A stretch of 64,000 nt of DNA from Symbiodinium natans (GCA_905221605.1 CAJNDS010000458.1:112001-176000); one strand, 5' to 3'; counted from the stretch's first letter, positions 39,233 to 49,560 are shown. A program made the numbers and translations. Notes: generated from the letters alone by a model not told the origin.

Positions 39233-39372
39233 GGGTTCAGGGTAGTTTAGGGTAGTTTAGGGTAGTTTAGGGTAGTTTAGGGTAGTTTAGGGTGGTTTAG
39301 GGTTTAGGGTTTAGGGTTTAGGGTTTAGGGTTTAGGGTTTAGGGTTTAGGGTTTAGGGTTTAGGGTTTAGGA
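39233..39372 (+). repeat. 10-bp GTAGTTTAGG block plus TTTAGGG array
   Basis: Six AGTTTAGGGT units, then ten TTTAGGG. Confidence 0.95.
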
Positions 39373-39533
39373 AGAATCCTGAACCCTATAAGCCCACAAA
39401 CCCAACAACCCAAATCCGTTCGTAAACCCTACATAGGGTTTAGGGTTTAGGGGGTTTTGGGGTTTTGGGGGGGGGGTTTGGGGGTAGGAAGTTTAGGAAG
39501 TTTAGGCTAGGGCTCCCCTCCCCCCCTCCTCAG

Positions 39534-39609
39534 GTCCTCTGCGCCCGGCTCTCAATCCCGGCCACCGCCACGGCGCTGTCCGTCGCCGGGCTCCGCAGCT
39601 TGCAAAGGG
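39534..39609 (+). CDS. Candidate exon
   Basis: Strong CCCCTCCTCAG acceptor, GTTGGG donor, frame VLCARLSIPATATALSVAGL and on. Confidence 0.55.
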
Positions 39610-39724
39610 GTTGGGGAAAGCCCGAGACCCCAAACCCCAAGCCCTAAACCCTAATCCCTAAACCTTAAACCCCTTACCGCATGATTTGCAGGTTCTTTGT
39701 GTGTGTAGGGTTCACAAAGTCCAG

Positions 39725-39776
39725 GAGGCAGCAAGTTCCCAGGCGAAGGCTTGCAGTCTTGGGATGCCCAAAATAG
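39725..39776 (+). CDS. Candidate exon
   Basis: AAGTCCAG acceptor, GC donor (ATAG|GCTAAC), frame EAASSQAKACSLGMPKI. Confidence 0.4.
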
Positions 39777-39939
39777 GCTAACGGCCCCCCAAACCTCTTC
39801 TATCGACCCGCTTCCGATCCCAATTACCCCAGGCCCCTAAATTTGAACCACCTCAAACCCTAAGCCCTAAACCCTAAACCCTAAACCCTAAACCCTAAAC
39901 CCTAAGCCCTAAACCCTAAACCCTCAACCCTAAACCCAG

Positions 39940-40023
39940 GGGCCTCTCCACAATGTTGGGCACCCTTGCCTTCTCCGCCGCGCCGCATCTGGCAGCGGCC
40001 ACGGAGGTCGGGGCGTTCGTGGG
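39940..40023 (+). CDS. Candidate exon with telomeric donor
   Basis: A C-strand array ends AACCCAG (acceptor); donor GTTTAGGG at 40024. Frame GLSTMLGTLAFSAAPHLAAA and on. Joins in phase to GCTGACCTGGAG after 40110. Confidence 0.6.
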
Positions 40024-40110
40024 GTTTAGGGTTTAGGGTTTAGGGTTCAGGGTTCAGGGTTTAGGGTTTAGGGTTTAGGGTTTAGGGTTTAGGGTTTAGG
40101 GTTTGGAAAG
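40024..40110 (+). repeat. 87-bp candidate intron, almost wholly telomeric
   Basis: GTTTAGGG units with two TTCAGGG, ending GTTTGGAAAG; joins exon 39940-40023 to GCTGACCTGGAG in phase. Confidence 0.5.
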
Positions 40111-40260
40111 GGCTGACCTGGAGGGGGGTCTTTGGGACATAGGGTTTCGGGTTTAGGGATTGATGTTTTGGGGCTTAGGCTTCTGTGATAAGTTGGATCG
40201 AGTTTAGGGCTTGGGACATGATCAGAATTTGCACGATAGTTTAAGGCCAACATCCAACAG

Positions 40261-40304
40261 CAAGGACCCATGATGTACCCCTTGAGGCTTGGGCGGTTAC
40301 GGCT
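40261..40304 (+). CDS. Candidate exon
   Basis: CATCCAACAG acceptor, GTAGCT donor, frame QGPMMYPLRLGRLR. Confidence 0.4.
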
Positions 40305-40919
40305 GTAGCTGATACTGGCTTGCTTCTAAGAAACTTTGAATGTTACCATCTGGATATACATACACAGCGAAGAACAAGGCGACCATTGTCCGAAGTTCCT
40401 GAGCAACAAGCCAGTATAGGGATGTAGGACTTAGGAGTTTAGGGTTTGGGATGTTTACTAGGGATTTTGGGGTCGGCGGGTCTTTAGGCGGTTTGGGACT
40501 TGATGCAGTCTATGCAGGGTTAAGAGGTTGGCGCTTTTGGCTTTGGGGACTGGCACTGTGTAGGGTTGAGGGTTGCAGCTGTGAGTGTGGGTGCAGGGTT
40601 CGTGGGTCGTAGGAAGAGCACCTCGGGAAGTACTGTCATCCCTATGGAGGGCTGTTAGCATCATAGGGGGAACGTCCCAAGCTGACATGGTAGAGTTGGT
40701 AAGGCTTTGGGTTTCATGTTTAGGTTGGGTCAGGCCTCACTCGAAACCCTAAACATCCCTTGAGCCTCAATTCAACCCGAATCTGACCTACATCCTACAC
40801 CCTAACCTGTAAACCCGAGAACTCAACCGGAGAACCCTCAAGCCTGCTTGAGTCCCAAACCCTAAGCCTTTAAGTCAACCTAAGTCCCAAACCCTAAGCC
40901 CTCAATCCTCAATTCCAAG

Positions 40920-40980
40920 CACGACCCTTGGAGACTGCCTCGCCTCACGGCCCCAAGCGGCGATAAACTCATTTTTTGGG
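40920..40980 (+). CDS. Candidate exon with telomeric donor
   Basis: ATTCCAAG acceptor, donor GTTTAGGG at 40981, frame HDPWRLPRLTAPSGDKLIFW. Confidence 0.5.
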
Positions 40981-41242
40981 GTTTAGGGTTTAGGGCTTAA
41001 TGTTTTGGGCAAGGCTCCTGTTCAAGAGCCCCCACATTCCACCTTTGAAAAAAACACAAAATGAGGCTTCAGAGCGTTAGAGAGTCGAGTTTTTAGACCT
41101 CTAGTGTCTTGGTCTAGAGGGTTCAGGGTGTGCAGCTACGTGGGGTTTAGGACTTTGGAAAGGTCGGGGATGAACTCGGGTTTGGGGGCCCTAAACCCTA
41201 AACCCTAAACCCTAAACCCTAAACCCTTCGCCCCAAAGCCAG

Positions 41243-41359
41243 CATCCGAAGGCCGTGCGGGGCGCTCTGCGCGCCTCTTTGAGCCACGGGCGCCCTGGCA
41301 GTTAGATGGCGGCTTCCACCCAGAAGATCCGGAAAGTGCCATGCTCCGTAGTGTTTCCT
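41243..41359 (+). CDS. Candidate exon
   Basis: AAAGCCAG acceptor; the longest open frame is SEGRAGRSARLFEPRAPWQL and on, 38 codons. All three + frames are partly open, so the frame is uncertain. Confidence 0.4.
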
Positions 41360-41425
41360 AAACCCCAAACCCCAAACCCCAAACCCCAAACCCCAAACCC
41401 CAAACCCCAAACCCCAAACCCCAAG
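41357..41425 (-). repeat. CCCCAAA variant array
   Basis: About nine units. Confidence 0.95.
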
Positions 41426-41881
41426 CCCTAAGCCCTAAACCCCAATCCTAAGCCTGATAAACCCACATCCCACCAAGCCCGAGGCTGGCTGGGGCCTGTG
41501 CCGGTGTGCTGATGAACTTTGGTTCACGGCGGGGCTGGTACCATCAGCCTCTTGGGCTTCCACATCGGGTTTTTACTTACTGGCTCAAAACTCAACTTTT
41601 CAACTTTTGGGCTTCCTATGAGGTAGTTTATTCTGAAAGTTTTAACTTTTATTTCCTTGAGTTTTGGGCCAGTAAGTTTAGGGGTTCAGGGCTTTTTTTT
41701 GGTTGTTTTGAGTTTTTAGGGTTTAGGGTTCTCAAGGGGTTCAGCCTTGTTGGGTTTTAAGGCTTTAGGGTTTTTGGTTCTGGGGTTTCGGGTTCTAGGT
41801 TTTTAGGTTTTGGAGGTCTAGGGGTTTAGGGTTTGGGGCAGGGGGTTCGGGTTTGGGCTTCGGGTTTCTAGCTCTTGGCAG

Positions 41882-41922
41882 GAGCTGAAGCAGGCTTGGA
41901 AGAAAAGTGTTCGCCTGGGCAG
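41882..41922 (+). CDS. Candidate exon
   Basis: CTCTTGGCAG acceptor, CAG|GTGAAG donor, frame ELKQAWKKSVRLG. Confidence 0.5.
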
Positions 41923-42023
41923 GTGAAGGCAACCATAGCCACACGCAAAGACACGAATTGCAAGCCCTAAGCCCTAAGCCCTAAACCCTAAACCCTAAAC
42001 CCTAAACCCTAAACTTGGGCAAG

Positions 42024-42079
42024 CCAGCTCCGACTCTCTCGGTGGAGCGACTAAGACGAAGACAGAGCAATCCGGCATA
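42024..42079 (+). CDS. Candidate exon
   Basis: TGGGCAAG acceptor, GTTGGT donor, frame PAPTLSVERLRRRQSNPA. Confidence 0.45.
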
Positions 42080-42158
42080 GTTGGTCAGCTTAGGGTTTAG
42101 GGTTTGGGGTTTAGGGTTTAGGGTTTAAGGTTTAGGGTTTGGGGTTTAGGGCTTTTAG

Positions 42159-42211
42159 CCAAGCTGGAAGAAGAGCCCACGACGAAGGAGAAGCTGGTGA
42201 AGTTCAAAAGG
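42159..42211 (+). CDS. Candidate exon with telomere-like acceptor
   Basis: GGGCTTTTAG acceptor, GTTTTC donor, exactly 17 codons KLEEEPTTKEKLVKFKR after two bases. Charged, helical. Confidence 0.6.
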
Positions 42212-42571
42212 GTTTTCCTTGCTTCGGGCTCGTGCAGTATCAGGGACTGAGATGTGTAGAAGGTGATGTTTGGGGGTTTGCAAAAAATAACCCCCCCCCC
42301 CCCCCCCCCCACGCCGCTCCCCGCCCCCTTCTCCCCCCTTTCGCCCCGCCCCGCCCCCCCCCCAACCCCCCCCCCCCCTATGCAGCTCCAGAAGTGGGGG
42401 GCCATAAGCCCCGTTTCGGGTTTGTTGGGGTTTAGGGTTTTTGGGCTTTGGGTCTGGGGTTTAGGAATTCGGTTTTTTAACTTGCGGGTGTAGGGTTGTA
42501 AGGGTTAAGGGTTTGGGTGTCAGAGTAGTTTTGTTAGAGTTTCGGTTTATGACGTACCTGACCTGTGCAAG

Positions 42572-42639
42572 GGCCGTGGTGGCTGGGGCGTTGGGTGACG
42601 AACTTTGATGCGACACGAGATTTTTCACCCTACATTTAT
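42572..42639 (+). CDS. Candidate exon
   Basis: CTGTGCAAG acceptor, GTGCGT donor, frame PWWLGRWVTNFDATRDFSPY and on. Confidence 0.45.
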
Positions 42640-42931
42640 GTGCGTAGGTTATAGGGTGTTTTCGAGGGAAGGGGGTTCAGGGGGGGGGAGGTATTCCCTA
42701 GGCACCTACCCCCCATGAACCCCCCCCTCCGGACCTCTGAGAAGGGGGTTTACCTACTATGTGATCCTGGCATGGTTTGTCGTGGCCCACCAGATGATCC
42801 TGCCTTTGACATTTGTTTCCTCGACACTAGACCCTAAACCTAAACCCTAAACCCTAAACCCTAAACCCTAAACCCCAAACCCCAAACCCTAAAAACCCTA
42901 AAAACCTAAACCCTAAACCCTGACCCCCCAG

Positions 42932-43028
42932 ATTCTTCCTGCCCCTGATCTTGGTGGAGATGGAGCACGCCTCCATGTCAATCCTCGGCGCGCTCGACTG
43001 GCTGACGCTGTGCATGGCAGGCCCATAA
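42932..43028 (+). CDS. Candidate terminal exon, membrane protein
   Basis: ACCCCCCAG acceptor; frame FFLPLILVEMEHASMSILGA then LDWLTLCMAGP and TAA. Preceded by a C-strand array, followed by a G-strand array. A GC donor near the end is the alternative to the stop. Confidence 0.6.
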
Positions 43029-43462
43029 GGTTTAGGGTTTGGGTTTAGGGTTCAGGGTTAGGGTTTAGGGTTAGGGTTTAGGGTTTAGGGCTTAGGGTTG
43101 GGGGTTTAGGGTTTAGGCCCCCAGAGCCGCCCAATTCCAGCCGGAAGCCTTAGTCTGTGGCCGGTTCTCTAAATTGGGATCCCGTTTTGGGTTCGAACAG
43201 AATAAGGATCACGAATGTCGACAACTGCCCTATAGAATTGCCAGGGTTCAAGGCTTATGGTTTTTAGTATTAGTAGTGGATCCTGTTTTTGTTCGTTATT
43301 TTTTTTTTGGGGGGGGGGGGGGAGGGGGGCATTGGGGTTTAGGGCTGGAGGCCCAGTGAGTGGTACCCATTTTTTCCCCCGCAGCGCATGTTGAACAAAG
43401 AAGGGTACTGAGCACCCTTTTGATCAAACCCTAAACCGTTAAACCCTAAACCCTAAACCCTG

Positions 43463-43560
43463 GGCTACGGGGCAACCTAGTTGTAGGATTCTCAGGCAGC
43501 ATGCAAGGGGTAAATGTCTCTCAATACCTGTTGGTTCCGACGATTAGGCGTGCCTACAAC
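43463..43560 (+). CDS. Coding-like island
   Basis: Open frame LRGNLVVGFSGSMQGVNVSQ and on for about 33 codons; a GTAAAT inside could be a donor. Left boundary unclear. Confidence 0.35.
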
Positions 43561-43980
43561 CCGAAACCCTGTAAACCCCTATCTAGAAACCCTAAAAGCC
43601 CCATAAAGAAAATCTCAACCCTAGACAAAACGCCCCGAGTTCTCAACGATTCTGCCTCTCAACCCCTCGCAACTCTCTAGGGCTTCATCTCTTCCAGGCC
43701 CTGAAACCCACTAAGTCACCTAAAACCTCAAACTCCATTCAAGCCAGCAAACCTCCATAAGCCCCTCATAAACCCTAGAAGCCCCAAGAAGCCCTATGCG
43801 TCTCTATAGGCCCCCAAAGTAAACCACCAGACGTTCCCACAATCCCTTCGAAGCCTGAAGAAACCCCCAAAATCCCTCCCGTTTCAACCCCCGTCATTTC
43901 CTACAAGCCCACCGAAGCCCCTAAAACCCCCTTTTTGAGAGTCATAAGCCCCCAGAAGCCCAAGCATTTGGCAAAAGCCC
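43561..43980. other. C-rich degenerate stretch without a clear gene
   Basis: Scattered diverged CCCTAAA-like units and pyrimidine-rich tracts with many AAGCCC motifs. I see no convincing exon. Confidence 0.3.
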
Positions 43981-43984
43981 TCAG

Positions 43985-44050
43985 CTGAAAGGCGCGGGTG
44001 CCTGCGCAGCGCAGCGGCCCGGTCGACAGAGACAACCCTCCTCCTCCCCG
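43985..44050 (+). CDS. Candidate exon
   Basis: GCCCTCAG acceptor, GTCTAA donor, exactly 22 codons LKGAGACAAQRPGRQRQPSS and on. Confidence 0.4.
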
Positions 44051-44220
44051 GTCTAAGGTTTGGGTTTAGGGCTTATTCGGGGGGTTTAGGGGTTTCGGGT
44101 TTAGGGGCTCAGGATTTGGGATTTCTTTTTGTTTTCGGGTTTTGGGTTTTGAGGCTTTTCGGGTTTTGGGGCTCAAGGGTTTAAGGCTTAGCTTCTTTTG
44201 GAGTTGCAGGGTGTGGGTAG

Positions 44221-44335
44221 TTCCTTTGTGGTACTTTACTGTAACTTTAGATCCTTACCTTTTTGGGGTTTATTGGGTTTCTTATTAAGACCGCTAAAAG
44301 TTTAATTTATAGCTACCCTCCTGAGTGCAGCCAAG
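44221..44335 (+). mobile_element. 115-bp element family C, copy 3
   Basis: Same orientation, nearly identical to 30166-30280; lies 23 bp before exon 44359-44413. Confidence 0.75.
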
Positions 44336-44358
44336 GTTCGTAGGGTTGGGGTGTATGC

Positions 44359-44413
44359 AGCAAAAGCAGCGTTCATGTCTCGGTCTGGAGGCCTTTCTGA
44401 GGCTCTGGGGGCT
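44359..44413 (+). CDS. Candidate exon just downstream of a 115-bp element
   Basis: GTATGCAG acceptor, GTAGTG donor, frame QKQRSCLGLEAFLRLWG. Confidence 0.45.
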
Positions 44414-44595
44414 GTAGTGTTTTAGGGTAGCCTGAACAAAAACCCTAAACCCTAAACCCTAAACCCTAAACCCTAAACCCTAAACCCTAAACCCTAAGCC
44501 CTAAGCCCTAAGCCCTAAGCCCTAAGCCCTAAACCCTAAACCCTAAACCCTAGGGATTATTGGGGCTTGCCTGCCTGTACGGCAGGGGGCTTCTA

Positions 44596-44624
44596 GGAGG
44601 AGCTCATGGCCCATGCATCTTCGG
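44596..44624 (+). CDS. Candidate micro-exon
   Basis: GGCTTCTAG acceptor, GTTTCG donor, frame EELMAHASS. Confidence 0.35.
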
Positions 44625-45007
44625 GTTTCGATTTCAGGGTGTTGGCAGTTCAGAAAGTTTTAGGGCTGAGGGTTGAGGGTTTTTAGGGTTTGGGTTTTAG
44701 GGGTTTAGGGTTGAGGGTTGAGGCTTGAGGGTTAAGGGTTTTTAGGGCTTGGGTTTAGGGGTTGAGGGGTCTAGGGCTTCAGGGGTTTAAGTTTAAGACG
44801 ACACTTAAGCAACCGGGGGGGGGGGGGGGGGATGGGGGTGGGGTGCGACCTCGACATGCCCGGAGCCCCTTAACCCCAAATCTCAAAACCCCTACACGCC
44901 CAAACCCCCCCCCCCCCCACCCTAAACCCTAGCCCTAAACCCTAAACCCTAAGCTCTAAACCCCCCTCATCCCAGACGCGAAACAGCTAGCAATGGAACC
45001 CCCTAAG

Positions 45008-45070
45008 GTTGCTGGTGCCACGGCGAACAGGGGAAGAGCGAGCGGCTGACACCAAGCTCATGTCAAGCAG
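45008..45070 (+). CDS. Candidate exon
   Basis: CCCTAAG acceptor, AGCAG|GTTCTG donor, frame LLVPRRTGEERAADTKLMSS. Confidence 0.5.
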
Positions 45071-45189
45071 GTTCTGTATTCCTGTTCTTTGTTTCAGGTT
45101 TAGGGTTTAGGGTTTAGGGTTTGAGGTTTAGGGTGTTCTTGGTGAGCGGATATAGGGCTCCTTATAAACACCGGTGACTGATTACAAAT

Positions 45190-45299
45190 ATATGGTCACT
45201 TCTCAACATGATGGTCCCTTTTCAAGGTTTCCGAAAACAGCGGAGCGCCTTATAAGAAGGACCCTCAACAGGGGCCATATTTTAGAGAAGTGACCATAT
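45190..45299 (+). mobile_element. Inverted-repeat element, 110 bp
   Basis: ATATGGTCACTTCTC and its exact inverse GAGAAGTGACCATAT at the ends. Confidence 0.65.
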
Positions 45300-45432
45300 G
45301 TGGTCTCTTTGGGAACACTAGCAATAGGCACCCTGCAGTTTCTCATATGTTGGTTTCTAGAAGCCGCACCTATGAACCCCGAACCCCAAAGCCGAAGGCA
45401 CCTCCGCATTTGTTCCGAAACCCCGGGCCCCT

Positions 45433-45610
45433 GAACCCTAAACCCTAAACCCTAAACCCTAAACCCTAAACCCTAAACCCTAAACCCTAAACCCTAAACC
45501 CTGAACCCTGAACCCTGAACCCTGAACCCTGAACCCTGAACCCTAAACCCTAAACCCTAAACCCTAAACCCTAACCCTTAACCCTAAACCCTAAACCCTA
45601 AACCCCAAAC
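45433..45610 (-). repeat. CCCTAAA array with CCCTGAA block
   Basis: Ten CCCTAAA, six CCCTGAA, then CCCTAAA again. Confidence 0.95.
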
Positions 45611-45829
45611 CCCCTAATCCGGCCCTCTTCAAGCCTGCATCTGTATTCCTTCCTTGTCTTGTCGAAACCCTAAAGCCTAAAGCCTAAACCCTAAACCCTA
45701 AACCCTATAAACCCTATAAACCCTATAAGCCCTATAAGCCCTATAAACCCTAAACCCTAAGGGTGTAGGGTGAGAGGAATCAAGGGTAGTAGGATTCAGT
45801 AGAGGGGAAGTGACACCACCCAAGGACAG

Positions 45830-45889
45830 CAGATTGGCAAAGAGGCCCCGCTGCTTGGCCCTTGAGGGCTCCCGGGGCTTCCGTTCACG
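45830..45889 (+). CDS. Candidate exon with telomeric donor
   Basis: AAGGACAG acceptor, donor GTTTAGGG at 45890, frame RLAKRPRCLALEGSRGFRS. Confidence 0.35.
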
Positions 45890-45923
45890 GTTTAGGGTTT
45901 CGGGTTTAGGCAGGGTTTAGGCT

Positions 45924-46065
45924 AACCCTAAAGCCTAAAGCCTAAAGCCTAAAGCCTAAAGCCTAAGGCCTAAGGCCTAAAGCCTAAAGCCTAAAGGCTA
46001 AAGCCTAGCGCCTAAAGACTAAAGCCTACAGCCTACAGCCTGCAGCCTGCAGCCTACAGCCTAAA
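45924..46065 (-). repeat. CCTAAAG variant array
   Basis: About 18 units drifting to CCTACAG and CCTGCAG. Confidence 0.9.
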
Positions 46066-46260
46066 CCCAAAGCTTCAGACACAACACACATGTAAGTAAA
46101 AAGCTCTGCACCCGAATTTCCGCAGACGTTTATTGGGGTTAGGGCTATGGGATGTGCTGAGCACTTTTATTTGTTACTTATTTGGCATAATATATATATA
46201 TATATATATATATATTACATTTGTTTTTGAGGGGGGCGGGGGTCCTCTTCTTTTGAACAG

Positions 46261-46304
46261 GCGAGAAAGCTCACAAATCCTGATTCCGATACAATCGCAA
46301 ATAG
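46261..46304 (+). CDS. Candidate exon
   Basis: CTTCTTTTGAACAG acceptor, GTTTGG donor, frame ARKLTNPDSDTIAN. Confidence 0.55.
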
Positions 46305-46552
46305 GTTTGGGGTTTAGGGTTTAGGCAATCAAGGGACTAGAGGAGCGACCCTTGTAAAGGACCTTAGTGGTTATTCACGGGAGACTTAGGTACATGGGGA
46401 CTATATGAGGTATATATAGGGGGTATATATGGGGTATACGGTAAACGGGACTAAGATAGCGGGTCTCTTTTAGGGGTCCGTCCTTATACCGCCCTTAAGG
46501 CAAAGGGGGGGGGGGAGCTGATCTACAGTTGGGGACTTCTTTTTTGTTCTAC

Positions 46553-46673
46553 GGGTGGCTACATGGGCCCTTAATATCGTCCCTAACCTCCTTTAAAGGG
46601 TTCTGAAGTATGGGCCCTTGGCTTGTGTAGGGGATATATAAAGGATATCAGGGGGCCATGAAACTACCCTAAG
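46553..46673 (+). mobile_element. Inverted-repeat element family F
   Basis: GGGTGGCTACATGGGCCCTT to CCATGAAACTACCCT; relatives at 52157-52287 and 61882-62015 share CTCTTTAAAGGG-like cores and ends. Confidence 0.55.
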
Positions 46674-46916
46674 ATTTGTTGGGGCAGAAAGGCTCCCATC
46701 TTGGATGTTGAGGTTTAATGCTGGGTTTGTCTAAGCCCAGAACCCTTAGCCCTGGGGCCCACTTTTTCACTGTACGTCCTTCAGGTGCAAGACAGCACAG
46801 TCCTACACTCTGAAACCCTAAACCCCAAACCCTAAACCCAGAAATCTCTCAAGTCCTCTCGTCCTCTAAGGCCCCCAGAGCCCGTAAGCCATAAGACTCC
46901 CCCAGCCCTGGGCCAG

Positions 46917-46974
46917 GGGCCTAATCTTGAACTTGCTTTTCGGCGACTATATCGAGGCAGGGTTGGCATATACA
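46917..46974 (+). CDS. Candidate exon, hydrophobic
   Basis: CTGGGCCAG acceptor, GTAGAA donor, 19 codons GLILNLLFGDYIEAGLAYT. Confidence 0.55.
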
Positions 46975-47152
46975 GTAGAACATGGGCAACGAAGAATGGG
47001 TTTAGGGGGGTTTTAACACCTTTGATTATAGGGTTTTCGGTTTCGGGCAAGGAAATGATTTTTTTGGGGCGGTCGATCTTATGATCGTTTTGGGAGTATC
47101 AGAGGGTAGCGTTGGGACTCATCCCGGCTCCCGTCTTCGGGGTGTCGGGCCA

Positions 47153-47229
47153 GCTTAGGTGCTTAGGGGCCGTAGGGGCCTTATACGTGCAGTCATAATT
47201 GGGGTGATAAGAGCCCATGAACCTCCAAG
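47153..47229 (+). mobile_element. Inverted-repeat element family B, right half
   Basis: Matches the right part (ATAATTGGGGTGATAAG...AACCTCCAAG). Confidence 0.5.
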
Positions 47230-47325
47230 TACGGCTTCGGATCTTCCGGTCTTGGTGTAGGGTTTAGGGTTTAGGGTTTAGGGTATAGGGTTTGGGGTAT
47301 AGGGTTTAGGGTTTAGGGTTTAGGG

Positions 47326-47412
47326 CTTCAGGATTTCAGGATTTCAGGATTTCAGGATTTCAGGATTTCAGGATTTCAGGATTTCAGGATTTCAGGATTT
47401 CAGGATTTCAGG
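47326..47412 (+). repeat. 8-bp array CAGGATTT
   Basis: About eleven perfect units at the end of a TTTAGGG array. Confidence 0.95.
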
Positions 47413-47594
47413 GGTAGGGCTTGTAGGACTTAGGTTGGGTTGCTCTTAAAACCCTTATACCTGAAGCCCTAAACCCTGCAAGGCTCCTGACAATCGAAGA
47501 ACCCAACCCCCAAACCCCTAAGCCCTGTAAGGCCCTAAATCCCAAACCCCTCACCCCTCAGCCCCAACCCCTAAACCCCAGCCCCGAAATTTCC

Positions 47595-47668
47595 TAAACC
47601 CTACAAACCCTGTAAACCCTGTAAACCCTGTAAACCCTGTAAACCCTGTAAACCCTGTAAACCCTACA
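47595..47668 (-). repeat. 9-bp array CCCTGTAAA
   Basis: Seven units. Confidence 0.95.
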
Positions 47669-47920
47669 GACTCTATAAACCCGATGCACTCTGTAAACCT
47701 TAGAAACACCAAACAAACCCTATAAACCCCTAAACCCTATAAAGCCTATAGACCCTATAGCCCCGAAACCCTACCCCCAAACCCAATAAACCCGAAACCC
47801 TATCCGCAAACCCTATAAGCCCTAAACCTAAACCCTAAACCCTAAACCCAAAGCCCTAAGGCCTCAGCCCTAAGCCCTATAGAAACCCAATGACCCTAAG
47901 GCCGAAATAAACCCTCGAAG

Positions 47921-47998
47921 GCCTGCTTCCCATTTCTGGCCCGGGATGGCGCCCTCGACGCCTCGGTCTACGTCGCCTCCGGGCTGCGGGAGCCTCAG
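47921..47998 (+). CDS. Candidate exon with GC donor
   Basis: CCTCGAAG acceptor, CTCAG|GCTTGA donor, exactly 26 codons ACFPFLARDGALDASVYVAS and on. Very coding-like codon pattern. Confidence 0.65.
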
Positions 47999-48305
47999 GC
48001 TTGAGTTGCAGGGGTTTAGGGTTTAGGGTTTAGGGTTTAGGGTTTAGGGTTTGGGGTTGCAGGGGTTTAGGGTTTAGGGTTCAGGGTTCAAGGTTTAGGC
48101 TTGATGTATTGGGCTTAGGGTTCGAATTTCCCTTTCAGATGCCCTAGGGGTTGTGGTTTGGGATTTTGAGGGTTTGGGGTTTGGGGCTGAGGGTTTTGGA
48201 GTTTCGGATGTAAGGAGTTTATGGTTAAGGCTTAGGGTTGTTTAGGGTTTGGCTTTGGGGAATGCAAGTTTTGGAGCTGCTTGGAGTTTTAGGCAGTGTG
48301 TACAG

Positions 48306-48385
48306 AGTTCGGTGTTTACGAGCTTGTCCGGCTTGGTGTGCTTCCGGGTTTCGGGCAAAGCGCAAGAAGCATTGACAGAGATCTA
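48306..48385 (+). CDS. Candidate exon
   Basis: GTGTACAG acceptor, frame SSVFTSLSGLVCFRVSGKAQ and on; right end approximate. Confidence 0.5.
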
Positions 48386-48455
48386 CCCTAAACCTTAAAC
48401 CCTAAACCCTAAACCCTGAACCCTAAGCTCTATTCACTGGAAACTCGAGTTCTAG

Positions 48456-48574
48456 GAGGAGAAGCAGATGGTGCCCATGGAGCAAAGACCTCCCTGTGCA
48501 AGGAGGCGGCCTTGGTGAAGCGACGGTTAACCCTCTTGGAGAGCCAGCGGAATGGCCGCTGGAGCATTGACAAG
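48456..48574 (+). CDS. Candidate exon before a MITE-bearing intron
   Basis: GAGTTCTAG acceptor and GTAAGA donor bound 39 codons, GGEADGAHGAKTSLCKEAAL and on, ending SIDK in phase 0. The next intron contains the inverted-repeat element 48604-48713. Confidence 0.65.
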
Positions 48575-48603
48575 GTAAGATCCTCATGAGACGGCTATAA
48601 CTA

Positions 48604-48713
48604 CAGCGGGTCCATTTGTAGTACTATTATGGATGTAGGTACCCCAAAGACCCTATTTTAGTATGGTTTTGTGTACTTAATGCCATAATAGTACTACAAA
48701 TGGACCCTCTGGG
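48604..48713 (+). mobile_element. Inverted-repeat element family A, copy 4, in an intron
   Basis: GGGTCCATTTGTAGTACTAT and inverse; AACTACAGC left and AACTGCAGC right may be a 9-bp duplication with one change. Lies between exons 48456-48574 and 48723. Confidence 0.75.
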
Positions 48714-48722
48714 AACTGCAGC

Positions 48723-48790
48723 GGCAGAAGCCTTGCAGCGGAGGCCGCAAGGATATGAGTTCACGTGCGAGAGTTTTTTTTGCAACAACA
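48723..48790 (+). CDS. Candidate exon after the MITE
   Basis: AACTGCAG acceptor 5 bp after the element; phase 0 frame RQKPCSGGRKDMSSRARVFF. A second frame is open to a TAA at about 48794. Confidence 0.4.
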
Positions 48791-48939
48791 GTTAAACTTA
48801 CCTGAAATCTTAGAGTGAATTATTACATATTTTTCTTTGGGGAAGAGTACATGAGCCAACATTTGAGACAATTCTTCTGACGAAGTTTAAGATGAGAACT
48901 CGTTCCTTCCCCATTTGAGATCATGTTTGCACAGTCTTG

Positions 48940-49340
48940 ACCCGGTGTCGGTATACATTGTGAGCGACGCCGAAAATTCTTTGACCACATTTGACACGGT
49001 CTTCTCGCGCATTGTGAGCGATGCCCAAAATCCTTTTGGCGTTGTTGGCACGGTCTTTTCGTGCAAAGGCACAAAGCGTTGTCATTGTTATTTGCATTGC
49101 GAGCGATGCCCAAGATGCTTCTGACTTTTGTTGGACATGTTTTCCTTTGGTGAAATGCAAAATCCTGATGCCCAAAATGCTTCAGTGCAAAGTGCTAGCG
49201 TGCCCAAAATGCGTTGGACATATCTTGACAGGGCCTTTCGGCGCAAAATGTTGTCATTGTGCATGGACCGATGCCCAAGTGCTTTGTCCACTTTGACGTT
49301 GTCTTTTCGCGCAAAGTTCTGTCATTGCACGTTGGAAGCG
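48940..49340 (-). repeat. Degenerate tandem repeat of about 54 bp
   Basis: Units around GCATTGTGAGCGATGCCCAA and TTTGGCACGGTCTTTTCGCG, five or six diverged copies. Both strands hold 60-96 codon frames (HNARED/HNVYRH repeats on minus). Coding status unresolved. Confidence 0.6.
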
Positions 49341-49403
49341 GTGCGCAAAAACGGCCCAACACATGCAACTTGTTCTTGCAAATTAACCCTGTGAACCATC
49401 AAG

Positions 49404-49470
49404 CCCTACAAGCACTGTACCCCAACACGGAAGCCTTTGAGCCCCGCAGGGCGCCGCAGCCCCTTGAACC
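49404..49470 (+). CDS. Candidate exon
   Basis: CCATCAAG acceptor, GTGACA donor, frame LQALYPNTEAFEPRRAPQPL and on. Confidence 0.5.
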
Positions 49471-49560
49471 GTGACAAATCTCAAACAAACCCTAAATCCC
49501 TAAGCCCTACGCAACCTAACCCCTAAACCCTAAACTCTACACACCTTTAGCACCAACAAG

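Noticed and set aside
41219..41410. Minus-strand GFGVWGL repeat protein
   Set aside because: Artefact of the CCCCAAA array.
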